Shown in pieces: positions 10,870 through 48,000 of a stretch of DNA of 64,000 nucleotides (position 1 is its first letter; every line of letters starts with the position of its first letter). The position numbers and the translations under genes are program-made. The DNA lies in assembly GCA_018398805.1 (NCBI GenBank), contig JAGFBZ010000686.1:310001-374000 (forward strand), read 5' to 3'. This DNA is from Hirundichthys speculiger (lineage: Eukaryota; Chordata; Actinopteri; Beloniformes; Exocoetidae). A model generated the notes under the pieces. That model was not told the DNA's origin and did not search any database. It saw only the letters and a program-made list of their open reading frames with translations.

Positions 10870-12774
10870 CTCCCCCCGTATCAGAGGAGTAGAAACAACA
10901 AGCCGCCATTTTGTTTATGCGGGCAGACCGTCAGAAAGCGGAGATAACCGGTAGAAGCAGAGACTCCGGCGGCAGCCGCTCCGGGAACCGCTGGGGGAAG
11001 CGAGAGTAGCCAAAATCCTGTCCGTGCTATCCAGAGGGGGGGAGGCATCACGAAAAAGATAAGACGTCAGCGGAGGAAAAAGCCGACTCGGTTACACACA
11101 CATATTTATAAATATACATGTATGCATGAGAAGGAAATACTCCGAAATTTTTAAGGAAGGGGGTGTTGCGGAGCGGCGACGGCGAGGAGAGGCGGAAGAG
11201 GGCTACGTTACGACGAGGAAAAAAACCTGCGAAAAGAGGAAAGCATCAACATGAAAGATCATTATGTGTCCGTCGCGGAGGAAGGAGCGAGTCCGCATAG
11301 ACAATTATATAAATAAATTGCTGCCGGGCAGAAGGGAGAGGTGGAAAGAAAGACGGGTTTAAAGAGAAGAGGAAAATTGCCAGGACCAACACGAAGGGGG
11401 GCAATCACCATCACAAAGAGTCAAGAAAGGATTTTGTCAGCCCAGAAATATTTCGGGGGGGTGGTGTTGATGATTATTGTGCCGATTTGAAGCTTTCCTC
11501 TTCTGATATAGCCATAATTTCTCAGCTCTTCGCCGTCAATTTTCCCTTTTTTTTCCCCTTTTCTTTTTTAAAATCCCGTCTCCTGCCGCTGTAGCTCTGG
11601 TTTTGGTTTAGAGCTGTTTCTCTACGCATCCTTCAAACTGTGGTGGGAAATAAGTGGAGAAATTATTTCACCATCTGAGATTTAAACCCAACGGAAGGAG
11701 GAATCTCTGCTCGAGACCCAGGATAAGTAGCCCCGCAGACCTTCCTCGATATAAACTGAATCGATCTGAGCGACCCGCTGATTGGCAATTAGCAGCCGCG
11801 ATTGCCCCGAAGAACCGAACCATCGAAGAAACACAACCTGCATGCAAGGACATTTTTTACATGAGCAGCAATTGTTGGGATCCTAAAAGACATTTTCGGG
11901 GTTTTAACCTTTGCCATCCATGCTGACTGCAACGGACGTTTCGTGTATGAGGTTGCAGCAACCAAATGTGCAATTTCGGACCCAGTGCCTTGCATGCTTT
12001 AAACACTAAACACAGTTCAGCTGGCATGCAGAAGAAAAGTAATGCATGGAAGTGTACATGTGCAACAGATTTTGTTTTCATGTGACTAGATGCAAGAAAG
12101 CCCACCACTTTATACTGAACAGTTATTAAGTTGCTCTTTAGCAAATTCAATCTTTTTACGCTTTTAACTACATATTTGAATTACCGTCGGTGGCTTTCGT
12201 GCACTTTTTGGGAAGGGAAAGGAAAGTCCAGCCAGGTGGAAGGAATGGTAAATCCGACCTCGGATCTTAGGTGTTGCGTGAGATAACGGCCTCCCGGCGT
12301 GTTTTTGGATACAGTTGTAATATTTGTGTCATCACCAACACTCTTCCACCCGGAGCCTCTCAGATCTGAAATCTCACATTTCTCCGCCGACTATGGCAGA
12401 CAAAGCTGATCGCAGCTCAGAGGACGGATATCGGGACACTTTCTGTCTTGGAGAAGAGGCTACATGAGGTTGTCAGCGGGCCGCACGCTTCCCCCCTTTT
12501 TTTTTGGCCGACTCCACCTTCCCACCTTCTCCGGTTCAAATCTGTGAAGAATCAAAATCTCCGACAAGGGAGGGGGACTGATATCTGCAGAGAGGTACAG
12601 ACCGAGAGGGAGGACTGGAAGAGTCCAAACACCGCTGTCCTCTCCCCCGACCGTCCCCCCCAAGCGGTGGGGGAACGATCACAAACGGTTTTTAAACGGG
12701 ACTAAGAGACGGAAATAAAGGAAATACATTTCCCCTTGGTGGATCTACTGCTTTTTTTTTATTCGTCAAAAAAT
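10870..12774 (+). promoter_or_regulatory. ep300: ep300 promoter and 5' leader (CpG-rich)
   Basis: Base composition changes near 10.87 kb from AT-rich to GC/CpG-rich and stays so to the start codon, as at housekeeping vertebrate promoters. No TATA box is evident. A good YY1-type site, GCCGCCATTTTG, lies at 10902-10913. The leader after it is purine-rich and contains several upstream ATGs. The transcription start cannot be fixed from sequence; it probably lies between about 10.9 and 11.3 kb. A spliced leader cannot be excluded. Confidence 0.6.
12393..12467 (+). other. Upstream ORF in the ep300 leader (24 codons)
   Basis: An ATG at 12393 with A at -3 and G at +4 opens a 24-codon frame (starting MADKADRSSEDG) that stops at TGA 12465-12467, about 307 nt before the ep300 start. 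If this part of the leader is in the mature mRNA, it could lower translation of the main frame. The coding potential of the peptide itself is unknown. Confidence 0.45.
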
Positions 12775-38849
<26,075 letters not shown>

Positions 38850-40190
38850 GACTTCTTTTAAGCGTATCAGGCTGAGCTGATGTAATGCTCGATTTGCCGC
38901 ACAAACTGCACTCACCCAGGACAGTGTTATTAGCTTATTTTTTTCTTTTTTTAATTTTTTTTTTTTTTTTTTTTTTTTACTATTAAATGTTATTTAAAAT
39001 GTTTTCAATAAAGATGCATTGAACTGAACTTCCTATGGGAGATGAACATTAAATCAAGCAGTCGTTAAATGAATGAAAATTAATTGTAACTTATTTCTGT
39101 TAATATATATATATTTTTTGCCAACTGAGGACAAAGAGGGGGATGGTTTCTCTAGCAACCCGTCCCCCCCACATCTTCACTTCTTGCAGAAGAAAGGTGA
39201 TATTTGGGGGGTTGGGGAGTAAATAGAAGTACTTGCCTTTTTTTAAGCTTTTTTTTTTTAAGGTTTTAAAAGTTGTCAAAATTAAAGAGGAAATGATTTA
39301 ATGCAAATTATCAGTTTTGTTTTGCATCATTCAGGCTTTTTGGGTTTTTTTTTTTTTCAGTTTTGCAGAGTGATGTGAACTATCAATGTAAATCCAAACA
39401 ATGCATATCTTACTTTTTTATGTTTGGGTTTGCTTTATTTATTCTTTTCCTTCAGGGGATGGGGTTGGGATGTTGTGTACCCTGTGACTGATACAGTTCG
39501 TATAGAAATATATTTTTGGTATTGACTGTTAAGATGGGGTAGCCAATATGTTATTTTACTTTAGATGTCAGTGGGAATATTGTCAGTGTTTTATTGCAGT
39601 TGTTGAGGGTCTGCTCCAACTTTGAGATGTTCCGCGGACGCATTTTGACATCCTGGCCAGCTTTTGCGTTGGACATTAGTCATGCTGGGAGGCACTCTCC
39701 CCTGCAAACCTGCAAGCCCTCTCCCTCGAATGTGTGTGCACTCCTCCCTTTTAAAGATGGTTATAATGGAGCTGGAGAGGCTTGGGGAAGGGGGGTGCAT
39801 ACCTTTGTGCCTGTAACATTTTAAGTACATGGGCTGGGATGTTTAAAAAAAAAATGGGGTGGGGTGGGCTCCTTCTAGTGTTTTTAGGATTCTACTGTTT
39901 GGAGTAAACGGAGGACGATGATGATCCAAATGAACTGTGTTGCACAGAAATGAGGTGAAAGAAGGCGATATGAGCCATTAGTCTCCGTCTCTTTCTTCCT
40001 CTTCCCTTTTGCTGCTTCCCTTGGACTTTATATCCTCTTCTGGGGGGGGACGATCTCCTTTACAAACTCCATCCTCTTTATCTTTCTGCTAAGAACTTTG
40101 GGAGTTTAATTTAATATTTTTTACTGTACAAAGGAAACAAACTGTGGACTCAAATACTGTTTTTATAATAAAATGAAAATTACCAATCGT
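38850..40190 (+). terminator. ep300: ep300 3' UTR with two poly(A) signals
   Basis: AATAAA occurs at 39007-39012, about 160 nt after the stop, and again at 40167-40172. The second is followed by a G/T-rich stretch ('gtgccgtgtcctccgtgtgg' ends about 40207), a good downstream element. Distal polyadenylation at about 40.19 kb would give a 1.34-kb UTR; the proximal site would give a short one. The UTR contains many T-runs. Confidence 0.75.
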
Positions 40191-41183
40191 GCCGTGTCCT
40201 CCGTGTGGCTCGTTCAGAAGATATGAAACATGTAAATGATGAAAACTGATGACCTGAAGTCTGCAACATGGAGATTAGTGGGTCAGATAACTGGAGCCTG
40301 AACTGGTCACTTCCTGTATAATCATGGGGAGTCAGTGAAGGGGGGGGGCTGACTAACCTGCTGTAGAGCAGATAAACTTCAGACTGTCAACACGTTTACA
40401 TACAAGAGCCAGTACAAAGCGATGAACAGCGTAGGCAGAATCTTTTTGTTCCTCCAGGTTTCCTCTGTGTCTAGAAAAAAAAACGTTTTCTTTTGCCAAG
40501 AAATACAAAAAGATGCACTTGCTGTCAAAGGGCTGGTTATCGTTTAAACTATAATATAAATATCAAAACTGATACCTTGTCTTCAGTAAAATACTTATTA
40601 AAATACCAACATAATAAAATGTCAACATAATGGAAGTTGGACAAACTCAGTAAAATGACATTTATGATATAATTTAGCTACAGCACAACTTGTTTAAGAC
40701 ATTTATTTCTACAACCCCAAAATCGTCAGATTTTATTAGATTAATTAAAGCTATTTTTCATCTATAAATCTAATTTTACAAAATTGGGATTTATTTTCAT
40801 AGAATTACAACTTTGTGTCATAAATGTCCACATTTTGTATTATTGCAACTTTATGTCCTATAATCATGACATTTTGGCAGAAAAACCACTAATTTTACAA
40901 AGTCTTAATGTTTAAACATGTAATTATGACATCAGATCCTAAAATCTCAAAAAAGCAGAGTGGTGCTGGTGTCTCCATAAGGTGTCAAAAATAAGTATCA
41001 AATTTTCCGATACTTGATGATATCGAAGTATTTCAAAACCTTCCTCAGTTATAACTCCTGGAGAGTTTGACTTTTTTTTTTGTCCATTTATAACATGCAC
41101 ATACAAATATTTAATTGAATGACAACCTTAAAGGGGACATACAGACACAATAAAAAACACCTTTTTCTGCTTCAGAGGATATA
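40191..41183. other. Intergenic sequence between ep300 and the Tc1 element
   Basis: AT-rich, with a G-run at about 40341-40349. No gene or bounded repeat is recognised. Confidence 0.6.
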
Positions 41184-42768
41184 CACTGCCTGGCCTAAAT
41201 AAAAGTCGCGACCTGGATTTAACTGAGCAAACAGGTACGAGCCTCTGCATGGGTGATTATCTTTCAGCCGGCAACAAGTTATTTAGCCCCAACTGGTGCA
41301 ATGAGCAGTGTCTTGGTGGTCAGCACTGTTGCCTCACAGCTGGTATGAACCTCAGCAGGGGCCTTTCTGTGTGGAGTTGCATGTTCTCCCTGTGCTTGTG
41401 TGGGTTTCCTCTAGGTATTTCGGCTTTTTCCCACAGTCCAAAGACATGCATGTTGGGGTAATTGGTGGTTCTAAATTGCCCGTAGGAGTGATTGTGAGTG
41501 TGCGTGGTTGTTCGTCTTCATGTGGCCCTGTGATGGACTGGTGACCTGTCCAGGGTGAACCCCTGCCTTTCCCCTGAAGAGAGCTGGGATATGCTCCAGC
41601 AGATCCCTGTGACCCTGCAGAGGATTAAGGGGGTGTAGATGATGGATGGTGGAATGAGTTGCTTCTCATTTCCTGAACATCCATGTCAAAGACACATCCT
41701 GTGGTCGTGGTCTGTTTCAGAAGGGTCAAATCATTGGCAGCATCAAGCAGAGAAAACATCTAAGGAGATTGCAGAAACTACCAATATTGGGTTAAGAACT
41801 GTCCAACACATTATTAAAAACTGGAAGGATAGTGGGGACCCTTCATCTTCCAGGAGGAAATGTGGCCGGAAAGAAATCCTCAATGATTGTGATCAGCGAT
41901 CACTTAAACATTTGGTGAGATCAAATCAAAGAAAAACAACAGTAAAACTCAGGGCTGTTTAATAGTGAAAGTAAGAGCATTTCCACACACACAATGCAAA
42001 GGGAACTCAAGGGGTTGGGACTGAACAGCTGTGTAGCCTTAAGAAAACCACTAATCAGTGAGGCTCACCAGAAAAAAAAAGGTTTCAATCTGCTAGGGAG
42101 CATAAAGTTTGGACTCTGGATCAATGGAAGAAGGTCATGAGGTCTGATGAGTCCAGATTGACCCTGTTCCAGAGTGATGGGAGCATCAGGGTAAGAAGAG
42201 AGGCAGATGAAGTGATGCTCCCATCATGCCTAGTTCCTACTGTACCAGCATGTGGGGGCAGTGTTCTGATCTGGGGTTGCTGCAGTTGGTCAGGTCCAGG
42301 TTCAGCAACAGTATGAGCTCAAAGAATGAGGTCAGCTGACTACCTGAATATACTGAATGACCAGGTTATTCCATCAATGGATTTTATCTTCCCTGATGGT
42401 ATGGCCATATTCCAAGATGACAATACCAGGATTCATCGGGCTCAAATTGTGAAAGACTGGTTCAGGGAGCAGGAGACATCATTTTCACACATGGATTGAC
42501 CACCACAGAGTCCAGACCTGGAACCCCTTTGAGAATCTTTGGGATGTGCTGGAGAAGGCTTTGGCAGCAGTCAGACTCTACCATCATCAATGCAAAATCT
42601 TGGTGAAAGATTAATGTAACACTGGATGGAAATAAATCTTCTGACACTGCAGAAGCTTATTGTAACAATGCCACAGCGAATGCCTGCTGTAATCAAAGCT
42701 AAAGGCGGTCCAATGAAATATTAGAGTGTATGACCATTTTTTGTGGTGGTGACTTTTTTTTGGCCAGT
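41184..42768 (+). mobile_element. Degenerate Tc1-type transposon interrupted by another repeat
   Basis: The left end 'cactgcctggcctaaataaa' then 'agtcgcgacc', and the right end, whose complement reads 'tactggccaaaaaaaagtca' then 'ccacc', are imperfect inverted termini at TA dinucleotides. Between them lies a broken Tc1 transposase. The helix-turn-helix part is at 41700-41960 (e.g. KEIAETTNIGLRTVQHIIKN). Catalytic parts are at 42110-42480: WKKVMRSDESRL around the first acid and [15 protein letters not shown] around the second. Frame breaks and stops make it inactive. 41306-41652 is a later insertion. Confidence 0.85.
41306..41652 (+). repeat. L2-tail-like repeat inserted into the Tc1 element
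   Basis: Same family as 1803-2108 but on the + strand. It reads from 'tcagcactgttgcctcacag' through 'cccacagtccaaagacatgc' and 'actggtgacctgtccagg' to a 'gatgatggatgg' tail. It is bracketed by the direct repeat AATGAG (41300-41305 and 41653-41658), probably a short target-site duplication, since the Tc1 sequence resumes directly after it. Confidence 0.75.
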
Positions 42769-42839
42769 ATTTTCCTGAACTGAATACCAAATTAAAAACT
42801 GATATAACACGACTGTCACTTAGATCTGGGCAGCCTGAA

Positions 42840-43120
42840 TCTGAAAATATGTCATTCCTTAGGCTGTTAAGATTTGACATCGCAGACCCAGATCAGAGTA
42901 GAATTATCCTGCCTTCCCATCTTCTTTCCCCACCAACCTTTATCCTGTTATGCAGTTTCCATAGATCTTCTGAATTTCGGTAGCTGGACAAAGCTGTAAC
43001 ACTGATTCCAAAAGATCCAGACCTTGGAGAGGAGGGGAGTGGAATCCAAGGGCCGACTCCATCCCCCAAAACCGGCTACTGCGAACAGAGCTGTAAACAC
43101 ATGATGAAAAGGAAATTGTG
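42840..43120 (+). repeat. Dispersed repeat, related to 16320-16660
   Basis: Contains 'gacatcgcagacccagatca', 'gtaacactgattccaaaaga' and 'ctactgcgaacagagctgta', each with a diverged counterpart in ep300 intron 2. No coding content was recognised, and the family is not identified. Confidence 0.55.
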
Positions 43121-44009
43121 GAGCATTATTTATATACTGTGCTCCTTGTGATCACAGCTGTCCATCACAGTCACACAAACTTGGATTCAGCTGGATTGAT
43201 CTTGTGAATATCCAAGATAATTATCTCCCTTTCAGCTAAATTATTGTTTTCCTCCTCTCCTTCTGACGCAAACCCCAGTGATATTAACCATATGAATCAC
43301 CTTAATGAACTCGAGCCTGTTGTCACTGTAAAGCATCTTTCCTGAGAGCAACATGCCATCTAGTGGCAACGCAGGGTAAGTATTTAAGCCGATTTTAGCA
43401 TGCAGCATGGGAGTTTTTTTTCCCCCTCCTCCTTTTTTAAAAGTATGTGCTCAATGGAGATTAATCTTATGAAGAAAACAAAGCTTATATTAGCATGTCA
43501 AAAGAGAACAGGGTGATGTTTTCTCTTTGATGCCAGGTCATTATTAATTCAGCAGATGTAGTAACTCTATGACCAACACTTAATGAATAAACTGTGACTA
43601 TAAAGAAAAATGCTGGTTTTCTGAAGACACAAGGGAAAGAACTTAATTCACAGAGTTGAAAAAAAAAAATAAGTGTCTTGGAAAACTGGTGTATTAAAGC
43701 CACTTTATGTAGCAATATCCCTTCTCACCACATGGGGGCAGCATGTCACAACAAAGTGCATCTCTAGTCAGACAAAGGGGTATTACAGGACTTGCTGGAG
43801 TCATTTTCACAGGATTGTGACTCTTTTGTCAACGCAGCAGATCTATACGCCCCCATGTGGTGAGATGTGGTACTGAGAGAGATACAGAGGGCCAATACAG
43901 TTGCACTTGAATGAACTTTGTGTTATGATCGCAGGAGAGGTCTATATTTATCATGTGATTTGGGGTTTCTACGTGTCAACCCCAGGAAAGACAAACATGC
44001 TCCACACAT
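43121..44009. other. Intergenic sequence with a perfect 17-bp inverted repeat
   Basis: TCTCACCACATGGGGGC at 43723-43739 and its exact complement at 43849-43865 bound a 109-bp loop. This may be the core of a small MITE, but no longer arms or target duplication are clear. The rest is featureless. Confidence 0.55.
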
Positions 44010-45072
44010 ATTTGTTTTAGTACACATTTATTGAAAATGCAGTCATTTATTCTATTCATTTTTTGTTTAAAGATATCTGACAATCCATCTTTACCGGAGA
44101 GAGAGAGAGAGAGAGATTCAGACACATTAAGTGACATAAGTTAGTTTAGCTTATAAGTGTCACATGCAATAAATAGTAGCTCACTACAGTTTGACCTTAC
44201 GTACATACGCTTCCATTTGCACATTTCCTATACAGCGCAAAAGCAGCAGTCTAAACTAATATTTCCTCTTTGATATGCACAAAGGCTACTGAAGAGAGTG
44301 GATTATCAGCTGGTAATACAAAAATAGAACCAGATAGCATTTCATACTTAAAAAGTTAAAAGGACAGACAGACAGCAAACATAATTGCGCACATTTCTTT
44401 TCTCCTGCATCCATCCTTCTTAAAATGAACAACGTCATCTAAGCGATCCTCTGTCTTTGTTGCGTTTCTTTTGTGACAGAAATAAACCCGTCTGACAAAG
44501 CACAGGACAGGGCTTTGTGCATGTGTGGCACAGACTGATGGGGCATGCAGTAAGCTCTGTGCAAATAAAAAGAACATCTTTACAAAACAGTATTTGTAAG
44601 AAAGAGGAGCGTCTGAAACAGGCCCCGAGAACAGATCTGACTGGGAGACAGACGTTCTGCTGGAAAGCACTGAGGACAACTGGAAAAAAGTAGCTGCATC
44701 AAAGTAGTTATGTGGACTGTATTGTTTCACTGTCCGTCTCCTGCTCTCAGTATCTCAGTAGACTCAGCAGCTCTTTAAAATTCACCCGCCACTGAGATCT
44801 ACTCAGTGAGCTGGACGACAGCTGATAACGTGAGCACATTGGTGAGATCCTCAGGCTTCCCATCACACCTAATGATTGAGCCACAATAATAAAGTTACCA
44901 CTCATTTTTTTTGTTTTTAATTCAAAGGCAATCATGTCTTACTGAACTCAGTAGGAGATGAGTGTAAACATGTAGAATTCTCTTACGTACATGACTATTT
45001 ACATGTATAAAATGAGTGGCAAGTCTAATTATGGTTACTTTGATCTCGTTCCATTTCCTTCTTTCGTTTCGT
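44010..45072 (-). terminator. cbx7: cbx7 3' UTR and poly(A) signal
   Basis: On the - strand AATAAA lies at 44032-44027, about 1.04 kb after the cbx7 stop, a plausible 3' end. A (GA)n run at 44097-44116 lies within this UTR. The ep300 poly(A) site is about 3.8 kb away, so the two genes converge without overlapping. Confidence 0.6.
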
Positions 45073-48000
45073 TCAATAGCCCTTAAAGAAGCCTTCAGCC
45101 TCCATGGCCTCTTTAAAAGTCACCGTCAAGGAGTTTATAGTCACATGTGTCACAATCACCTTCGTGGGATGGTCAGCTGCGCCAGGGGCAGTTGGACTGA
45201 CTTGTGTCGTCATAGTAACGCTCAGATTGTCACTTCTCACCTCCTTCTTCTGTGGCTCAGCAGTGGAGCTGGCTGTGGTGACATCACCAGCCGTCTCGCC
45301 GCTCCCCTGCACCCTTGCTATCACTGACACGGCGTTGTTTCGCTCGCAGCAGCTGCTCTCTGCTCCGGGCCGCTCAGACCCCGACTCCACGCCTTTCTCA
45401 CCTCCGGCCCAATCTGACGTGTCGCCATCAGAAACCTCATCTCCTGGTCTGGCCTCAGGTGCCGGGGCGCTGTCCTGCGGTTGGACGCACGGAGATGTTT
45501 GTCTCTGAGTTGTTTCACACGTTATTCCATCTGGTTTTTCAGTCTGTGTTTCTGCACGTGCCACTGCTGTCAGATGGGCGTCCACCCTCTCCTCCACCTC
45601 CACGTCCAGATCCTGCCGCTCCAGCAAAGGAGGTGAGCTGCAGTCTGACTGGCCTTTAAGAGACAACACCACACATCTTGTTCACTTTTATGACCAGGCT
45701 AATATATTTTGACAAAATGATTAGCTTGACAAACCCACCGTATGAGCTGTCTTCACATCTGTCCTCCGTGGTGCTTTCAGACTCTGGTTTGTCCTCCTCA
45801 CTGGTGTCGCCCCAGTCCTCCTCCATGTGTGCCACCCTCTTCCTCAGCTGGCGGACGGGTTTGTTTGAGGAGCGCACCGTCCCTCCGTTGGTCACTCTTG
45901 GTCTGCTCCTCCTCCTGATGGGCCGGCGGTACACCTGGTCCACGTCTGTGCTCATGGACCGGGTGAGGGAGAGGCGCACGCGTGGCGCGGGCTTCTCTGC
46001 AACCTTGTGGGCGCTGCGGAGGTCCATGGGAAAGATGTTCTGTGGAAGACAAGTGACAGGTACAAAGGTGAAGCACAACTTCATTCATTTAAAATAAATA
46101 TCTGTCACCACTATTAATATCTCATTTAAGTTTTAGGGTGAAAGATAGTCAGAATGTCTACTGTTCAGAAACTGAAATAGAAAAATATAAAGGTGAATTT
46201 GTCTTATTATATGTAAACTGTATTTATTTGGATTAACTTTTGTCAAAATTAGCCCATAAATTCCTTAAACATGGGCAAAAACATAAAGCATCTGTTCCCA
46301 TTTGATTTGTTTTGGCCACTCCAGCTCATTTTAGATCCGCATCATCTCCCCATATTTCAGTTAATTTCCTGCGACTCTTTCATTAAAGATACTTTGACAA
46401 GATGGAGAAAAACAGCAGTAGTGAACGTGACACAGCTAGAGCAAGTCTTTTAGACTCACACTTCTCACTCTAAAGCACAGCTAATTCTTTCAGCTGGACT
46501 GCATTCTGGTCTACTGAAGCTATTATTAGCACTGAAACCTGCATCTGTGCTGCTGCCTCAATGATTATTCTCTCTGGCTGATAGTTGATCAGTGGAAACA
46601 GCTGAATCTATGAGGTAACAGATGGACCAAAGCCACAGATGTCTGAGAAAGCTGAAATGCTTGCTGCTCTACATCTTACTCTTGGATGGTTACGCACCAT
46701 AAATACGAGTGTGTGAGCACTGAAACAATGATGCAGCGTTTTGTGTGTGTGCTTTCACGGGAGGTAATTTTGGGGCATTCCACCAATTTTCCTCCTGAAT
46801 CTTTGTTTACGAAAGACAGACTTCTCGGTATGTGGGAAAGAAAAACTTTCCAAAGTAAAAAAAAAAAAAACCCCCGATGACATCACAGTGAGCGACCACT
46901 GGCCAGCCGTTTTAATTATTGTCCTTGTCAATACAAAGAATTTGTCTGGTTCCTCTGGAAATGTCTATTGAATTTCCACGGCAGAACAATCAGCGACCAG
47001 TGGACAGACATACGGCCAGGTACGAGCAGGAACGCTGGTGAATGACTGGTTTTGCAGAAAAAAACATTGCTGATCCAAAGCATCTTGGTAGCTTTGAACA
47101 GTAGCTTTTGCACACACCTGTCTGAGTCACCGCGTAAAACACATCTCCACCCTGTTGTGATTGGTTTGCTACGTTCTCTGGACAATGTAAATGGCTGTTC
47201 ATGGGAGGTGTACCAAACCCATTTCATAAGAAACTATTTCCACAAAGTGAATGAGTATGGCCAGACTGGTGTCAGTTTGAGTCGTTTTTGTGTTTGTAAT
47301 ATGCATCCAAACGTTTTGCATGCAAAGCTGAAGGTTTTGCTTGTTGTTCAATGTAATACTGTGGGCGGAGCCTATGCTGAAGAGATTAAATACAAGTCTC
47401 CCACCACCAGTCTCCACCATGTAAATGACTGACTCACTATCTGAGCAAGGGCAGCAGCTTTAGGCCATAAAAATAAGGATTTTCGACTAATCACTATATT
47501 ATAGATCATAAGACTTACTGGCACGTACCACTTAAGACATTACATTCTTGCTATTATTAATAGCACATGTTCACATGTAAAGACAACTTGTGACTTCTCT
47601 ATTCACGCCCTGTTTACTAACCAGAAATATGTCAGTGTCAAGGTATAATAATAATAATAATAATAATAATAATGTAATTGTGGTTATTATTATTATTATT
47701 GTCTTTTTTGACAAAATCTGTCAGATATTTTAAAAACATGAAAAAAAAGACTATATCAACAAATAAAGATCAAAAATAAGTAGGTTGTCATGGTGACAGT
47801 TCACATCAGTGCTTTACACAAAAAAAGTTATCTCAACAGGGCAAAGCCTTTTGTTCTAATCAACATGTCCAATTATTGTCATCGTTTCAGATTTGCAAAT
47901 TCAACTTTTGAACTTGCTTACAAAACTTTTCATTATAAAATAAAATATCTGGACTCGCATTATAAACGCAAGTCTATTTCACAAGTAATACACGACTCTG

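Noticed and set aside
45104..45659. Plus-strand open frames over cbx7 exon 6
   Set aside because: Mirror frames of the cbx7 coding exon; no homology, and the - strand frame joins correctly spliced exons.
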